A stretch of DNA of 64,000 bases from Methylobacterium hispanicum. GTDB lineage: Bacteria > Pseudomonadota > Alphaproteobacteria > Rhizobiales > Beijerinckiaceae. The position numbers and the translations under genes are program-made. Location: assembly GCF_022179285.1 (NCBI RefSeq), contig NZ_BPQO01000006.1, positions 62,001 to 126,000 of the forward strand, in the 5' to 3' direction. This document shows, piece by piece, positions 17,901 through 25,774 of the stretch. How positions within the stretch are numbered: position 1 is the stretch's first letter; each line of letters starts with the position of its first letter. The notes under the pieces are model-generated. The model saw only the letters and a list, made by a program, of their open reading frames with translations. It did not search any database and was not told the DNA's origin.

Positions 17901-18484
17901 TAGGCGGCCAGTCGCGCCGCGAGCGCCTCGATGGGCAGGACGGCGTCGGCGAGCGCGGCCGGCATGGTGCCGGCGCCGACGTCGCCCGCGCGGATCGCGG
18001 CTGTCTCCTCCGCGAGCGTGAGCCCGCCGGCCTCCTTCACGGCCTTGAAGCCGAGGGTTCCGTCCTCGCCCGTGTCGCCGAGGGCCGCCACGATGCTGCG
18101 GCCGTCCGCGGCGCGGGCGAGGGAGACCAGGAAGCTGTCGATCGTGCCCCCGTGGCCGGCGGCCCGCTCCGGCACGGCGGCCCGGAAGCGGCCCGCCTCG
18201 ACGGCGACGAGGACGCCCGCCGCCGGCAGGTAGATCCGTCCGGCCAGGACCGGCTCCCCGTCCACGATCTCGGCGAGGTCGCGTCCGCTCTCGCGGAGGA
18301 GGCGGGCGAGGCGCGCCGGATCGAGCGCCTCGCGGTTCTGCAGGATCACCACGACGGCGGCGCCGGCGAGCGGCAGGCGCGTCAGCAGGTACTCGAGTGC
18401 GGCGGTGTCCGCGGCCGCGCCCGTCAGGGCCACGATGACGCTCGCGCCCTCAGGGGCAGCCTGCGACGCCGGTGTCTTCGCCAC
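14957..18484 (-). CDS. CheB/CheR-PAS-HWE histidine kinase fusion
   Basis: A 1175-residue cytoplasmic sensor. Order: CheB-like domain (about 14-190), CheR methyltransferase domain (about 210-480, SAM-site region WVVGCSTGEEAYSLG), a strong coiled coil (about 655-715, repeated EEL/NEEL units), two PAS domains (about 720-960) and an HWE kinase (about 975-1165) with phospho-acceptor in NELQHRTRNLI and the H and WxE motifs (ALHELATNARKYGAL, LEWTEQG). The CheB part has lost its active site: Ala replaces the GxS serine (TGAAADT) and Asn the catalytic His (VVVILQNRE). It lies 60 bp after a stand-alone CheB, so the two probably act together, as in general stress-type signalling. Confidence 0.88.
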   Translation of the reverse strand: MAKTPASQAAPEGASVIVALTGAAADTAALEYLLTRLPLAGAAVVVILQNREALDPARLARLLRESGRDLAEIVDGEPVLAGRIYLPAAGVLVAVEAGRFRAAVPERAAGHGGTIDSFLVSLARAADGRSIVAALGDTGEDGTLGFKAVKEAGGLTLAEETAAIRAGDVGAGTMPAALADAVLPIEALAARLAAYIRQSDRQEPGSETDMAALAGIAGMLRDRTGHDFHGYKPGTFLRRVRRRMQVVQREEIGDYVAYLRAQPEEVQQLFDDLLIGVTQFFRDAREFEVLERAVIPQLFAGKGRDDQIRIWVVGCSTGEEAYSLGILLREHMALLAEAPQVQIFATDLDGRALAAARAARYADTVVREVGPERLARWFVREGNTYCVVKELREMCIFSQHSIIKDPPFSRLDLISCRNLLIYLGTDLQARLIPVFHFALRPGGSLFLGTSENVSRHADLFAPVENRVRIFRRLQTHARILPDFPLTTVRRPDPDGVRASDRAQRLEASLARQAERLAERHAPAYVIVDEACTVLHFSGHTGRYIDPAGGAATLNLLQLAHPDLRLDLRTALERAMADRCAAHAEGVRMGIDGHRRAVDLVVEPLQDEPGRPTRWFVLFKDGAAPPDTGPGSDALLPGRSAYTQGLEAELRTTKDRLQATIEELESTNEELKASNEEYQSLNEELQSANEELETSKEELQSVNEELTTVNGELGYRVQELGRINSDLKNFLESTQIATIFLDNELRVTNHTPAVTEIFHLVESDVGRPIAHIKSRIAYEEMLDDARRVLRTLGPVEREITGSTTGARYMVRVLPYRSVDNFIAGVVVTFVDITARKLAEERQQASERRLRALVEGMPQLVWRAVDGGRWQWTNSQWCAYTGLTEAESRDHGWLRALHPDDRAPVLAHWREAEGTGLLAMESRIWQGESGLYRWFKMCATAVRDERGAIVEWLGTSTDIDDLRQLQEQQEVMVNELQHRTRNLITVVRSIAHQTMASSETLDAFRARFNDRLGALSRVQSLLSRAEEEPITLRALIRTELDALAATGMRDRVSVEGPDVSLRKASVQTLALALHELATNARKYGALAVEDGQLSVRWRTYADEAGRRRLALEWTEQGIAPSAVAGGEVHSGYGRELIEKALPYALDARTRYELRAGALRCTVDLPLERRRGDAPGEP

Positions 18485-18544
18485 GTCCGTTTCCCATCCT
18501 GCGGCGCGGGCCGCCCGCGCCCATCGAAGCGCCCGGCCCGCGGT

Positions 18545-19564
18545 TCAGGTCTCGGAAGCCCTGTCCTGGTCGAAGGATCGGGCCGTCCCCGCTCCCAGCA
18601 CCGCGCGGCGCAGCGTCTCGGCGTGATCCCGATACTCGGCCGCGCGCGCCGCGTACATCTCGGCGACGGCGGGACGGCCGGTCCCGCGCGCCTCGGCGGC
18701 CATCCGGGCGACGAGTTCCGCCCGCTCGCCGACGATGCGCAGGGCCACCCGCATCGCCTCGTCGACCGCTCCCTCCTGGGCCTTGGCCGCCGCCTCCGCC
18801 GTGTAGGCGTGCCCGACCTGGCAGCGGAAGCGCAGGGGCCGGGCGTCCCGCACCTCCGAGAGGACGCCGCCGCAATGGGGGCAGGAGAGGGCGACCGGGT
18901 CGGCCACGCGGCGCAGCACGGCGCTGTCGATCCGCTCGCCCGCCGCGATCTCGACCTCCAGGCGGATCCCGGCGGGCACGGGCGGGCGCGGGCCCGCCTG
19001 CTCGCCCACGAGGTCGGCGAGCAGGTCCCCGATCCGGGCGCTCGGCACCCTGAGGCCGTCCGCGACCGCGGCAAGCGCGCTCCGCGGCATCTCGTCGACG
19101 ATCGCGTCCGCCGGATCCTGCACGATCGCGACGCCTCCGCAGCGCCGCACGGCGTCGAGCCCGGCCGCGCCGTCGTTGAGGAGCCCGCTCAGGATCACGC
19201 CGATCACCCGGGGGCCGTACGTCGCGGCGGCCGAGCGGAACAGCGGGTCGATCGAGGGGCGGGCCATGTTCTCGCGCGGGCCCCGCCCGAGCCGGATCCG
19301 CCCGTCCGCCACGATGAGGTGGCGGTCGGGCACGCCGAGATAGACGTGGCCCGGCGCGATCGGCATCCCGTCCTCGGCGGGGCGGACCGGCAGGTCGGCG
19401 GCCGCCGCGCTGACCGTGGCCATGAGGCCGAGGCTGCGGGCCGGGACGTGCAGCACCACGAGGATCGCGGCCGCGAGCGTTCCGGGGAGCGCGCCCAGGA
19501 TCGCCTTGAGCGGGGCGGTCGCGCCGGAGGAGCCGCCGATGACGATGATGTCGCGCTTGCTCAG
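18545..19564 (-). CDS. CheB-type protein-glutamate methylesterase, non-ATG start
   Basis: A CheB methylesterase without a receiver domain. The active-site Ser is in VIGGSSGA, His in LVVLHVPARS and Asp in LSGLLNDGAAG. The C-terminal part has a CxxC pair (SCPHCGG) and another Cys (RFRCQVGHAYT), the form common in stand-alone CheB proteins. The N-terminal strand carrying the catalytic Ser is encoded upstream of the first GTG (19459). The only plausible initiation codon after the in-frame TGA is a CTG at 19562-19564, read as (M)SKRDIIVIGG, giving 339 residues. If translation began at the GTG, the enzyme would lack its nucleophile. It precedes the CheB/CheR kinase gene. Confidence 0.75.
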   Translation of the reverse strand: MSKRDIIVIGGSSGATAPLKAILGALPGTLAAAILVVLHVPARSLGLMATVSAAAADLPVRPAEDGMPIAPGHVYLGVPDRHLIVADGRIRLGRGPRENMARPSIDPLFRSAAATYGPRVIGVILSGLLNDGAAGLDAVRRCGGVAIVQDPADAIVDEMPRSALAAVADGLRVPSARIGDLLADLVGEQAGPRPPVPAGIRLEVEIAAGERIDSAVLRRVADPVALSCPHCGGVLSEVRDARPLRFRCQVGHAYTAEAAAKAQEGAVDEAMRVALRIVGERAELVARMAAEARGTGRPAVAEMYAARAAEYRDHAETLRRAVLGAGTARSFDQDRASET

Positions 19565-19641
19565 GGCCGGCTCACGGGCTCCGGGGATGTTCGGTCAACC
19601 GCCGCGGCCCCGCGGGGTTCTGCGCGATTCGCCGGGCCGGC

Positions 19642-22600
19642 TCAGTGCGCCTCCTGCCAGTTCCCCGCGTCGCGCGCCTCGACCACCAGCGGCACCCGCA
19701 ACGTCAGGGCCGGGGCGGGCGCCTGCTCCATCACCGCGGCGATCACGGGGAGCGCCCGCTTCACCTCGGCCTCGGGGGCCTCGAAGACCAATTCGTCGTG
19801 CACCTGCAGCAGCATGCGCGCCTCGATCCTCTCGGCGGCGAGCGCCCCCTCCATCCTGGCCATGGCCCGCCGGATGATGTCGGCGGCCGTGCCCTGGATC
19901 GGCGCGTTGATCGCCTGCCGCTCGACGCTCGCGCGCTCCTGCGGGTTGTTCGAGCGGATCTGCGGGTAGTGGCAGACCCGGCCGAACAGAGTGGTGACGT
20001 AGCCCTTGTCGCGGCAGAGGCGCTTGGTCGTGTCGATGTAGTCGCGGATGCCGGGGAAACGCTCGAAATACTGCTTGATGAAGGCCGAGGCCTCGGCCTG
20101 GCCGATGCCGAGCCGGTCGGCCAGCCCGAAGGCCGAGATGCCGTAGATGATGCCGAAATTGATGGTCTTGGCGCGCCGCCGCAGGTCCGGCGTCATCTCG
20201 GAGAGCGGCACGCCGAACATCGCCGAGGCGGTGGCCGCGTGGATGTCGATGCCCTCCTCGAAGGCCTGGCGGAGCTGCGGCACGTCGGCGATGTGGGCGA
20301 GGATGCGCAGCTCCACCTGGCTGTAATCGGCCGAGATCAGCCGGTTGCCGGGGGCGGCCACGAAGGCGCGCCGGATGCGCCGGCCCTCCTCGGTGCGGAT
20401 CGGGATGTTCTGCAGGTTCGGCTCGGACGAGGAGAGCCGGCCGGTGGTGGTGGCCGCGAGCGAGAACGAGGTGTGGACCCGGCTCGTATCCCGGTCGGCA
20501 TGGGCCTGGAGCGCGTCCGTATAGGTCGATTTCAGCTTCGAGAGCTGGCGCCACTCCAGGATCTTCTTCGGGAGTTCATGGCCCGCCTGGGCGAGTTCCT
20601 CCAAGAGCGTCGCGGGCGTCGCCCACTGGCCGGACGGGGTCTTCTTGGCGCCGGGCAGACCCATCTTGCCGAACAGGATGTCGCCGATCTGCTTCGGGGA
20701 CGAGACCGAGAACGTCTCCTGCGCGTCCTCCTGGATCTCCTCCTCAAGGCGGGCCAGGATCTGCGAGAAGTCGCCTGACAGCCGGCTCAGCATGTCGCGG
20801 TCGACCCGGATGCCCGCCCGCTCCATCCGGGCGATCACCGCGATCAGCGGGCGCTCCAGGGTCTCGTAGACGGCGACCCGGTGCTCGGCGACGAGGCGCG
20901 GCTTCATCATCCGCCAGAGCCGCAGCGTCACGTCCGCGTCCTCGGCCGCGTAGGCGGTGGCGCGGTCGATCGCGACCTTGTCGAAGGTCACCTTGTTGCG
21001 GCCGGTGCCGGCCACGTCCGAGAAGGTGATCGGCTGGTGCCCGAGATGGCGCCGGGCGAGCTCGTCCATGCCGTGCCCGCCCTTGCCGGCGTCGAGCACG
21101 TAGGAGATCAGCATCGTGTCGTCGAAGGGCGCCACCTCGATCCCGTGGCGGGCGAGCACCAGCCAGTCGTATTTCAGGTTCTGGCCGACCTTCAGCACGC
21201 CCGGATCCTCAAGGAGGCCCTTCAGGCGCTTGAGGGCTGCGGCGACGTCGATCTGGTCGGCCACGCGCCGGAACTCGCCGGTGGCGGTCTTCGCCTTGCC
21301 GAAGAGGTCGCCGTCGCCCGCGCCCTCGACCGGTTCGAGATGTTCGAGCGGGATGTAGGCGGCCCGCCCCGGCGCGGTCGCGAGCGAGACGCCGACGAGG
21401 CCGGCCTTGTGCGCGTCGAGGTCGTCGGTCTCGGTGTCGACCGCGACGACGCCCGCTTCCCGGGCCTCCGCGATCCAGGCGTCGAGCTGTTCCAGCGTAC
21501 GGATCGTCTCGTAGGATTGCGTGTCGAAGGGTTTGACAGATTCCGCCGCGCGGGCGGCCACGAGGCCGCCGGGCGTGGGCTCGGGCGGCGCGCGGGTCCG
21601 GGGCGCGGCGTCCGGCAGGTCGAACTCGGCGAAGGGATCCGTCTCGCCGCCCTCGGGCGGTGCGGCGCCCGGGGCGCGCTCGGCCCCCGCCGCCGCGGTC
21701 TCGGGATCGGGCGGCACGGCGTCGCCGAAGAACGGCACCGCGTCGCTGCCGCCGTTCGGGTTGGCGTAGCCGTGGGCCCGCGCACCTGGCAGCAGGCGCG
21801 GGTCGGGCTTCACGGCTTCCGGATCGACGTGGAGCATCTGGGCGATGCGCCGCGTCAGCGTGTTGAACTCCATCGCCTTGAGGAAGCCGACGAGCCGCTC
21901 CGGGTCGGGCTTGGGCAGCGCCAGGTCGTCGAGCGCCACGGGTACGGGCACGTCCTCCATCAGCGCCACGAGCTTTCGCGAGAGCTTGGCCTGGTCGATG
22001 TTGGCGAGCAGCGTCTCGCGGCGCTTGGGCTGCTTGATCTCGCCCGCCCGCTCCAGGAGCGCCTCCAGGCTGCCGAACTCCTTGATCAGCGCGGCGGCGG
22101 TCTTCAGGCCGATGCCCGGCACCCCCGGCACGTTGTCGGAGGTGTCGCCGATCAGCGCCAGCGCGTCGCCGATCTGGCTCGGCTGCAGGCCCTCCCACTT
22201 GGCCACGATCGCCTCGACGTCGAGGTTGCGCTCCGGCCGGTAGCCGGGCTTGCCCTTGGCGCCCGACTCGAAGTCGTAGAAGCGCACCAGCGGGCCGACG
22301 AGCTGCATCAGGTCCTTGTCGGAGGAGACGATGATCACGCCCGCGCCCCGCGCCTCCGCCTGCCGCGCGTAGGTGGCGATGAGGTCGTCGGCCTCGTAGC
22401 GTTCCAGCTCGATCGCGTGCAGGCCGAAGGCGCGCACCGCATCGCGCATCAGCGGCATCTGCCGCTTCAGGTCGTCCGGCGCGTCGGGGCGATGGCCCTT
22501 GTAGTCCGGGAACATCTCCTTGCGGAACGAGCCCTCCGACTTGTCGAAGACGATGCCGAGATGGCTCGGCATCGTGCCGGCCGCGCCGTCCTGAAGGAAC

Positions 22601-22812
22601 TGCGCGATCTTCGTGCAGAACAGGCGCACGGCGCCGGTCGGCAGCCCGTCGGAGGGGCGGGAATTGTACTTCTGGTCCTGGTTGATCGACTGGAAGTAGG
22701 CCCGGAAGATGAAGGACGAGCCGTCCACCAGGATCACCTGATCGCCGGGCCCGACGGGCTTGCCGGCTTGCTGGGCGTCCTCGCTCGGCTGGGTCTCGGT
22801 CTTCGCGCTCAT
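19642..22812 (-). CDS. polA: DNA polymerase I
   Basis: A 1056-residue family A polymerase for Okazaki-fragment processing and repair. The 5'-3' exonuclease domain is at 30-320 (VDGSSFIFRAYFQS). The 3'-5' proofreading domain is at about 460-650 with all three Exo motifs (VDTETDD, NLKYDWL, YAAEDAD), so proofreading should work, unlike in Taq. The polymerase domain is at 670-1056 (SADYSQVELRI, RRAKTINFGIIYG, LQVHDELVF). A low-complexity linker of about 100 residues separates the first two domains. ATG 22812 has AAGG just upstream; a second ATG at 22830 would add six residues. Confidence 0.95.
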   Translation of the reverse strand: MSAKTETQPSEDAQQAGKPVGPGDQVILVDGSSFIFRAYFQSINQDQKYNSRPSDGLPTGAVRLFCTKIAQFLQDGAAGTMPSHLGIVFDKSEGSFRKEMFPDYKGHRPDAPDDLKRQMPLMRDAVRAFGLHAIELERYEADDLIATYARQAEARGAGVIIVSSDKDLMQLVGPLVRFYDFESGAKGKPGYRPERNLDVEAIVAKWEGLQPSQIGDALALIGDTSDNVPGVPGIGLKTAAALIKEFGSLEALLERAGEIKQPKRRETLLANIDQAKLSRKLVALMEDVPVPVALDDLALPKPDPERLVGFLKAMEFNTLTRRIAQMLHVDPEAVKPDPRLLPGARAHGYANPNGGSDAVPFFGDAVPPDPETAAAGAERAPGAAPPEGGETDPFAEFDLPDAAPRTRAPPEPTPGGLVAARAAESVKPFDTQSYETIRTLEQLDAWIAEAREAGVVAVDTETDDLDAHKAGLVGVSLATAPGRAAYIPLEHLEPVEGAGDGDLFGKAKTATGEFRRVADQIDVAAALKRLKGLLEDPGVLKVGQNLKYDWLVLARHGIEVAPFDDTMLISYVLDAGKGGHGMDELARRHLGHQPITFSDVAGTGRNKVTFDKVAIDRATAYAAEDADVTLRLWRMMKPRLVAEHRVAVYETLERPLIAVIARMERAGIRVDRDMLSRLSGDFSQILARLEEEIQEDAQETFSVSSPKQIGDILFGKMGLPGAKKTPSGQWATPATLLEELAQAGHELPKKILEWRQLSKLKSTYTDALQAHADRDTSRVHTSFSLAATTTGRLSSSEPNLQNIPIRTEEGRRIRRAFVAAPGNRLISADYSQVELRILAHIADVPQLRQAFEEGIDIHAATASAMFGVPLSEMTPDLRRRAKTINFGIIYGISAFGLADRLGIGQAEASAFIKQYFERFPGIRDYIDTTKRLCRDKGYVTTLFGRVCHYPQIRSNNPQERASVERQAINAPIQGTAADIIRRAMARMEGALAAERIEARMLLQVHDELVFEAPEAEVKRALPVIAAVMEQAPAPALTLRVPLVVEARDAGNWQEAH

Positions 22813-22901
22813 CGGGCCTTCGCGTCGCATCGCCTGAAGGCCTGTCTAGTGCCGTTTCCGGCCTCTGGGAAACGGCGATTGGGTCGCGGGGCTTCGTGTC
22901 C

Positions 22902-24077
22902 TCAGGCCCGTGCGGGGCGGCCCATGGGCAGGGCGTCCCGCCGCCGGCGCGCGGCGCGGCGGCGCAGGAGGTAGAGCGCGATTCCCGTGCCCACGAAGAG
23001 CGGCATGGCGAGCGCGGCCAGGCAGAAGACCAGCGCGACGACCGGGCCGAAGAAGCGCCCGCGATGCACCTCCAGCATGTTGTCGGCCATGCGCCGGCCG
23101 AGCGCGGCCTCCTCGGCGCGCGCGGCCGAGACGAGCGCACCGGTTCCCGGATCGAAGGTCATCTCCGAGCGCGCGCTTGGGGGATCGTCGGCCCCGGCGC
23201 GGTAGCGGATCCGGATCGTGCCGTCCCGCGCGCCCGGCAGGGTGACGGTCGCCAGGGCCGGGTTGGGGCCGGCCGCCGCCGTGAAGGTTTGCCACGCCGC
23301 ATCGAGCGCGGGCGGGCGGCGCTCGCCGCGGGCGCCGGCCGGCTGGACGGCTGGGCGCTGCGGGCGCGCCTCCGGCCAGCTCCCGGTCAGCAGGTAGGTC
23401 GCGCCGGCCCGGTAGGCGTCGAAGGACCACCACAGGCCGCTGAGCGCGAGGACGGCGTAGACCGGGATCAGCCACGTGCCGACGACCGCGTGGAGCGACC
23501 ACCAGCGCGCGCGTCCGGGGCGGGCGAGCGCCGGCCTCAGCCAGACCCGCCAGGTGTGCAGCCTCGGCCAGCGCAGGTAGAGGCCGGTCCCCAGGAAGAC
23601 GAGGAGCGCGACGGCGCAGAGGCCCGTGACGGTGCGGCCCCAGCCGCGCCCGCCGCCGGGCATGAGCAGCCAGCGGTGCAGATCCCGGATCGTCTCGAAG
23701 GTCGCCTCGCCCGCGACGGTGCCCCGGTCGGCGCCGTCGTAAGGGTCGACGTAGCGCGCGGGCGGGTGCTCGCCCGGTCCGGTGCCGGCGAAGCGCACCC
23801 GCACCGCCCGGTCCGGATCCCCCGGGATGCCGAGACCCGCGACCCGCAGTCCCGGATGCTGCGCCTCGATCCGGGCGACGAGCGCCCCCGGACCGAGCCG
23901 GACCCGTTCGCCGGACTCGACCGCGAGGGCGCGCGCGTTGAGGCCATCGAGAACGGCCTCCTCGTAGCTCATCAGCGCGCCGGTGACGCCCACGAGTGCC
24001 AGGACCAGCCCGGCGGTCAAGCCGAGCGCCCAGTGGATGCGGAACAGGATCGTGCGGAGCGACGGTTGCAGCGGCAA
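22902..24077 (-). CDS. PepSY-associated transmembrane protein
   Basis: A 391-residue inner-membrane protein of the PepSY TM family often linked to siderophore or iron-reductase systems. It has four main hydrophobic segments (about 10-35, 145-170, 195-225 and 345-375) with periplasmic PepSY-like stretches between. Conserved histidines occur in IHWALGL, LHRWLLMP and LHAVVGTW, as in homologues proposed to bind heme or carry electrons. The start is TTG at 24077 with GGGA upstream; no ATG lies in frame before it. No TonB receptor adjoins it. Confidence 0.75.
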   Translation of the reverse strand: MPLQPSLRTILFRIHWALGLTAGLVLALVGVTGALMSYEEAVLDGLNARALAVESGERVRLGPGALVARIEAQHPGLRVAGLGIPGDPDRAVRVRFAGTGPGEHPPARYVDPYDGADRGTVAGEATFETIRDLHRWLLMPGGGRGWGRTVTGLCAVALLVFLGTGLYLRWPRLHTWRVWLRPALARPGRARWWSLHAVVGTWLIPVYAVLALSGLWWSFDAYRAGATYLLTGSWPEARPQRPAVQPAGARGERRPPALDAAWQTFTAAAGPNPALATVTLPGARDGTIRIRYRAGADDPPSARSEMTFDPGTGALVSAARAEEAALGRRMADNMLEVHRGRFFGPVVALVFCLAALAMPLFVGTGIALYLLRRRAARRRRDALPMGRPARA

Positions 24078-24149
24078 GTGCGGTGTCCCGGCGGGTGTTC
24101 GCGCGGCACGGCGCCCTGCGACGGGACCGTTCGGCGGCAGTCCGACCTA

Positions 24150-24173
24150 TTGACCGGCACGCAGTGCGGTCAA
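24150..24173. promoter_or_regulatory. inverted repeat upstream of the PepSY gene
   Basis: TTGACCG and CGGTCAA form a perfect 7-bp inverted repeat separated by ten bases, 73-96 bp upstream of the PepSY gene start. The spacing suits a dimeric regulator, or alternatively a hairpin. No regulator gene is adjacent, and the surrounding 24078-24348 region has no coding sequence that I can support. Confidence 0.3.
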
Positions 24174-24348
24174 GACCGCATTCGCTGCGATGTCTGAAAT
24201 AGAGATCCCTGGTTTTTATCGATTCTAAGCTGGACGACATCGCGCCTGGATATCGATACCCTTCGGAAATGGTCCGGGCCACTTCGAGGCCGGTGTCGCT
24301 GGTCCCGCGAACCTCCGGCCCGCGGCGCGGGGCGCCGCGATGGGCGCC

Positions 24349-25518
24349 TCATCGGGCGCCCGCGGCCTCGCCCACGGTGTCGGCCATGCGGGCCTCGCGC
24401 CGCCCGAGCGGCTCGGGCCGGCCTCGGGTGGTGTCGTGGGCGGTCTGGTGCTCCATCTCGGCGTTCACCTCCGCGCCGATCAGCACGATGATGGTCGAGA
24501 TCCAGATCCAGGTCATGAAGCCGATGGCGGCGCCGAGCGACCCGTAGGTCTTGTTGTACGAGCCGAAATTCGCGACGTACCAGGAGAACAGCAGCGAGCC
24601 GGCGAGCCAGAGGAAGCTCGCGAGCGCGCTGCCCCAGGTCACCCAGCGCCAGCGCGGCGCGTCGCGGCTCGGACCGAAGCGGTAGAGCACCGCGAGCCCC
24701 AGCAGCACCACGACGAACAGGGCCGGCCAGCGCAGCAGCGCGACGTACCACGCGTCGCTGCTCAGCCCGACGGTGTTGAACACGATCGGCAGCACCACGA
24801 TGCCGCCGAGCGCCAGCACGATGAACAGCAGCGCACCCGCCGTGAAGCAGAGCGAGACGAGGTTGAGCTTGAAGAAGTTCCGCTTCTCCCGCTCCTCGTA
24901 GACGATGTTGAGCGCGTCGAAGACGCTCTTCATGCCCCCGTTGGCGCTCCAGAGCGAGAGCAGGATGCCGGTGAGCACGGTGAGCCCGAGCTTGCTGTCG
25001 CCGGCCTCGGTGAGCCGCCGGACCTGATCACCCACGATCTCGACCGCCCCGGAGGGCAGCACCCCCTGCAGGCTCTCCAGGTGCCGGCTGATCTCGGCGG
25101 GGTCGGCGAACAGCCCGTAGAGCGAGACCAGCGCCGCCACCGCCGGGAAGATCGCCAGCAGGACGTAGAAGGTCACGCCCGCCGCCACCGAGACCAAGCG
25201 GTTCTCCGAGACGTCGTGGAAGACCCGCAGGCCGATGTCCTTCCAGCCGGCCGCCGGGATCTCCGAGGGGGTGCGCGCCTGCCGCCCGCGGTGCGCCTCC
25301 CGCTTCGAGACCTGCTCCGCCTCCCGGCCCGCGTGCGAGCCCGAGGTCTCGCGGGCGGGCTCGGAGGATCCGGCGCGCGCCGGCGCCGCGGAGGTGTCCC
25401 TCCCCGAGCCGCGCCGCCGCGGCAGGGCGACGAGGCCGATCAGCGCCGCCGAGAGGGCGATCGTCCAGAGCGCGCCGCCTCCGTCGGTCCGGGCGGCGGG
25501 TTCGGCTTCGGCCGGCAT
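24349..25518 (-). CDS. YihY/BrkB family membrane protein
   Basis: A 389-residue inner-membrane protein of the YihY (formerly RNase BN) family, function unsettled. An N-terminal anchor (about 15-32) and an 80-residue charged linker precede the family core of six helices (about 110-360), recognisable from GWKDIGLRVF, AAGVTFYVLLAIFPAVAAL and GSYNKTYGSLGAAIGFMTW. ATG 25518 has AGGAG eight bases before it; upstream in-frame ATGs lack this. It is divergent from the antiporter gene. Confidence 0.85.
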   Translation of the reverse strand: MPAEAEPAARTDGGGALWTIALSAALIGLVALPRRRGSGRDTSAAPARAGSSEPARETSGSHAGREAEQVSKREAHRGRQARTPSEIPAAGWKDIGLRVFHDVSENRLVSVAAGVTFYVLLAIFPAVAALVSLYGLFADPAEISRHLESLQGVLPSGAVEIVGDQVRRLTEAGDSKLGLTVLTGILLSLWSANGGMKSVFDALNIVYEEREKRNFFKLNLVSLCFTAGALLFIVLALGGIVVLPIVFNTVGLSSDAWYVALLRWPALFVVVLLGLAVLYRFGPSRDAPRWRWVTWGSALASFLWLAGSLLFSWYVANFGSYNKTYGSLGAAIGFMTWIWISTIIVLIGAEVNAEMEHQTAHDTTRGRPEPLGRREARMADTVGEAAGAR

Positions 25519-25774
25519 CGGCGCTTCTCCTGGCATTCCACTGGCATCCTGGTCGGGGCGACCACGCGGACAACCGAGCGTTGTGCGTTCCGGTTTCATT
25601 CCCGGGCCGGCGTGCCGTCCGGCACGCCGTTGCGGCGCGCGACAAGCTAAGGCGTTCGGGGACGATGCGGATTTTCTTTTCCCGCAACCGTTCCAGCCGC
25701 CGCCGCGACGTTTAAGGAAGAGGGCCGGATGCCGCCGGCCCACGCCCCGTGCCTCGAGAGGAGACCTGAACCCG

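Noticed and set aside
16430..19969. 1179-codon open frame on the + strand
   Set aside because: It lies opposite the CheB/CheR kinase and CheB genes; the composition is Arg/Gly/Ala-rich shadow sequence without domains.
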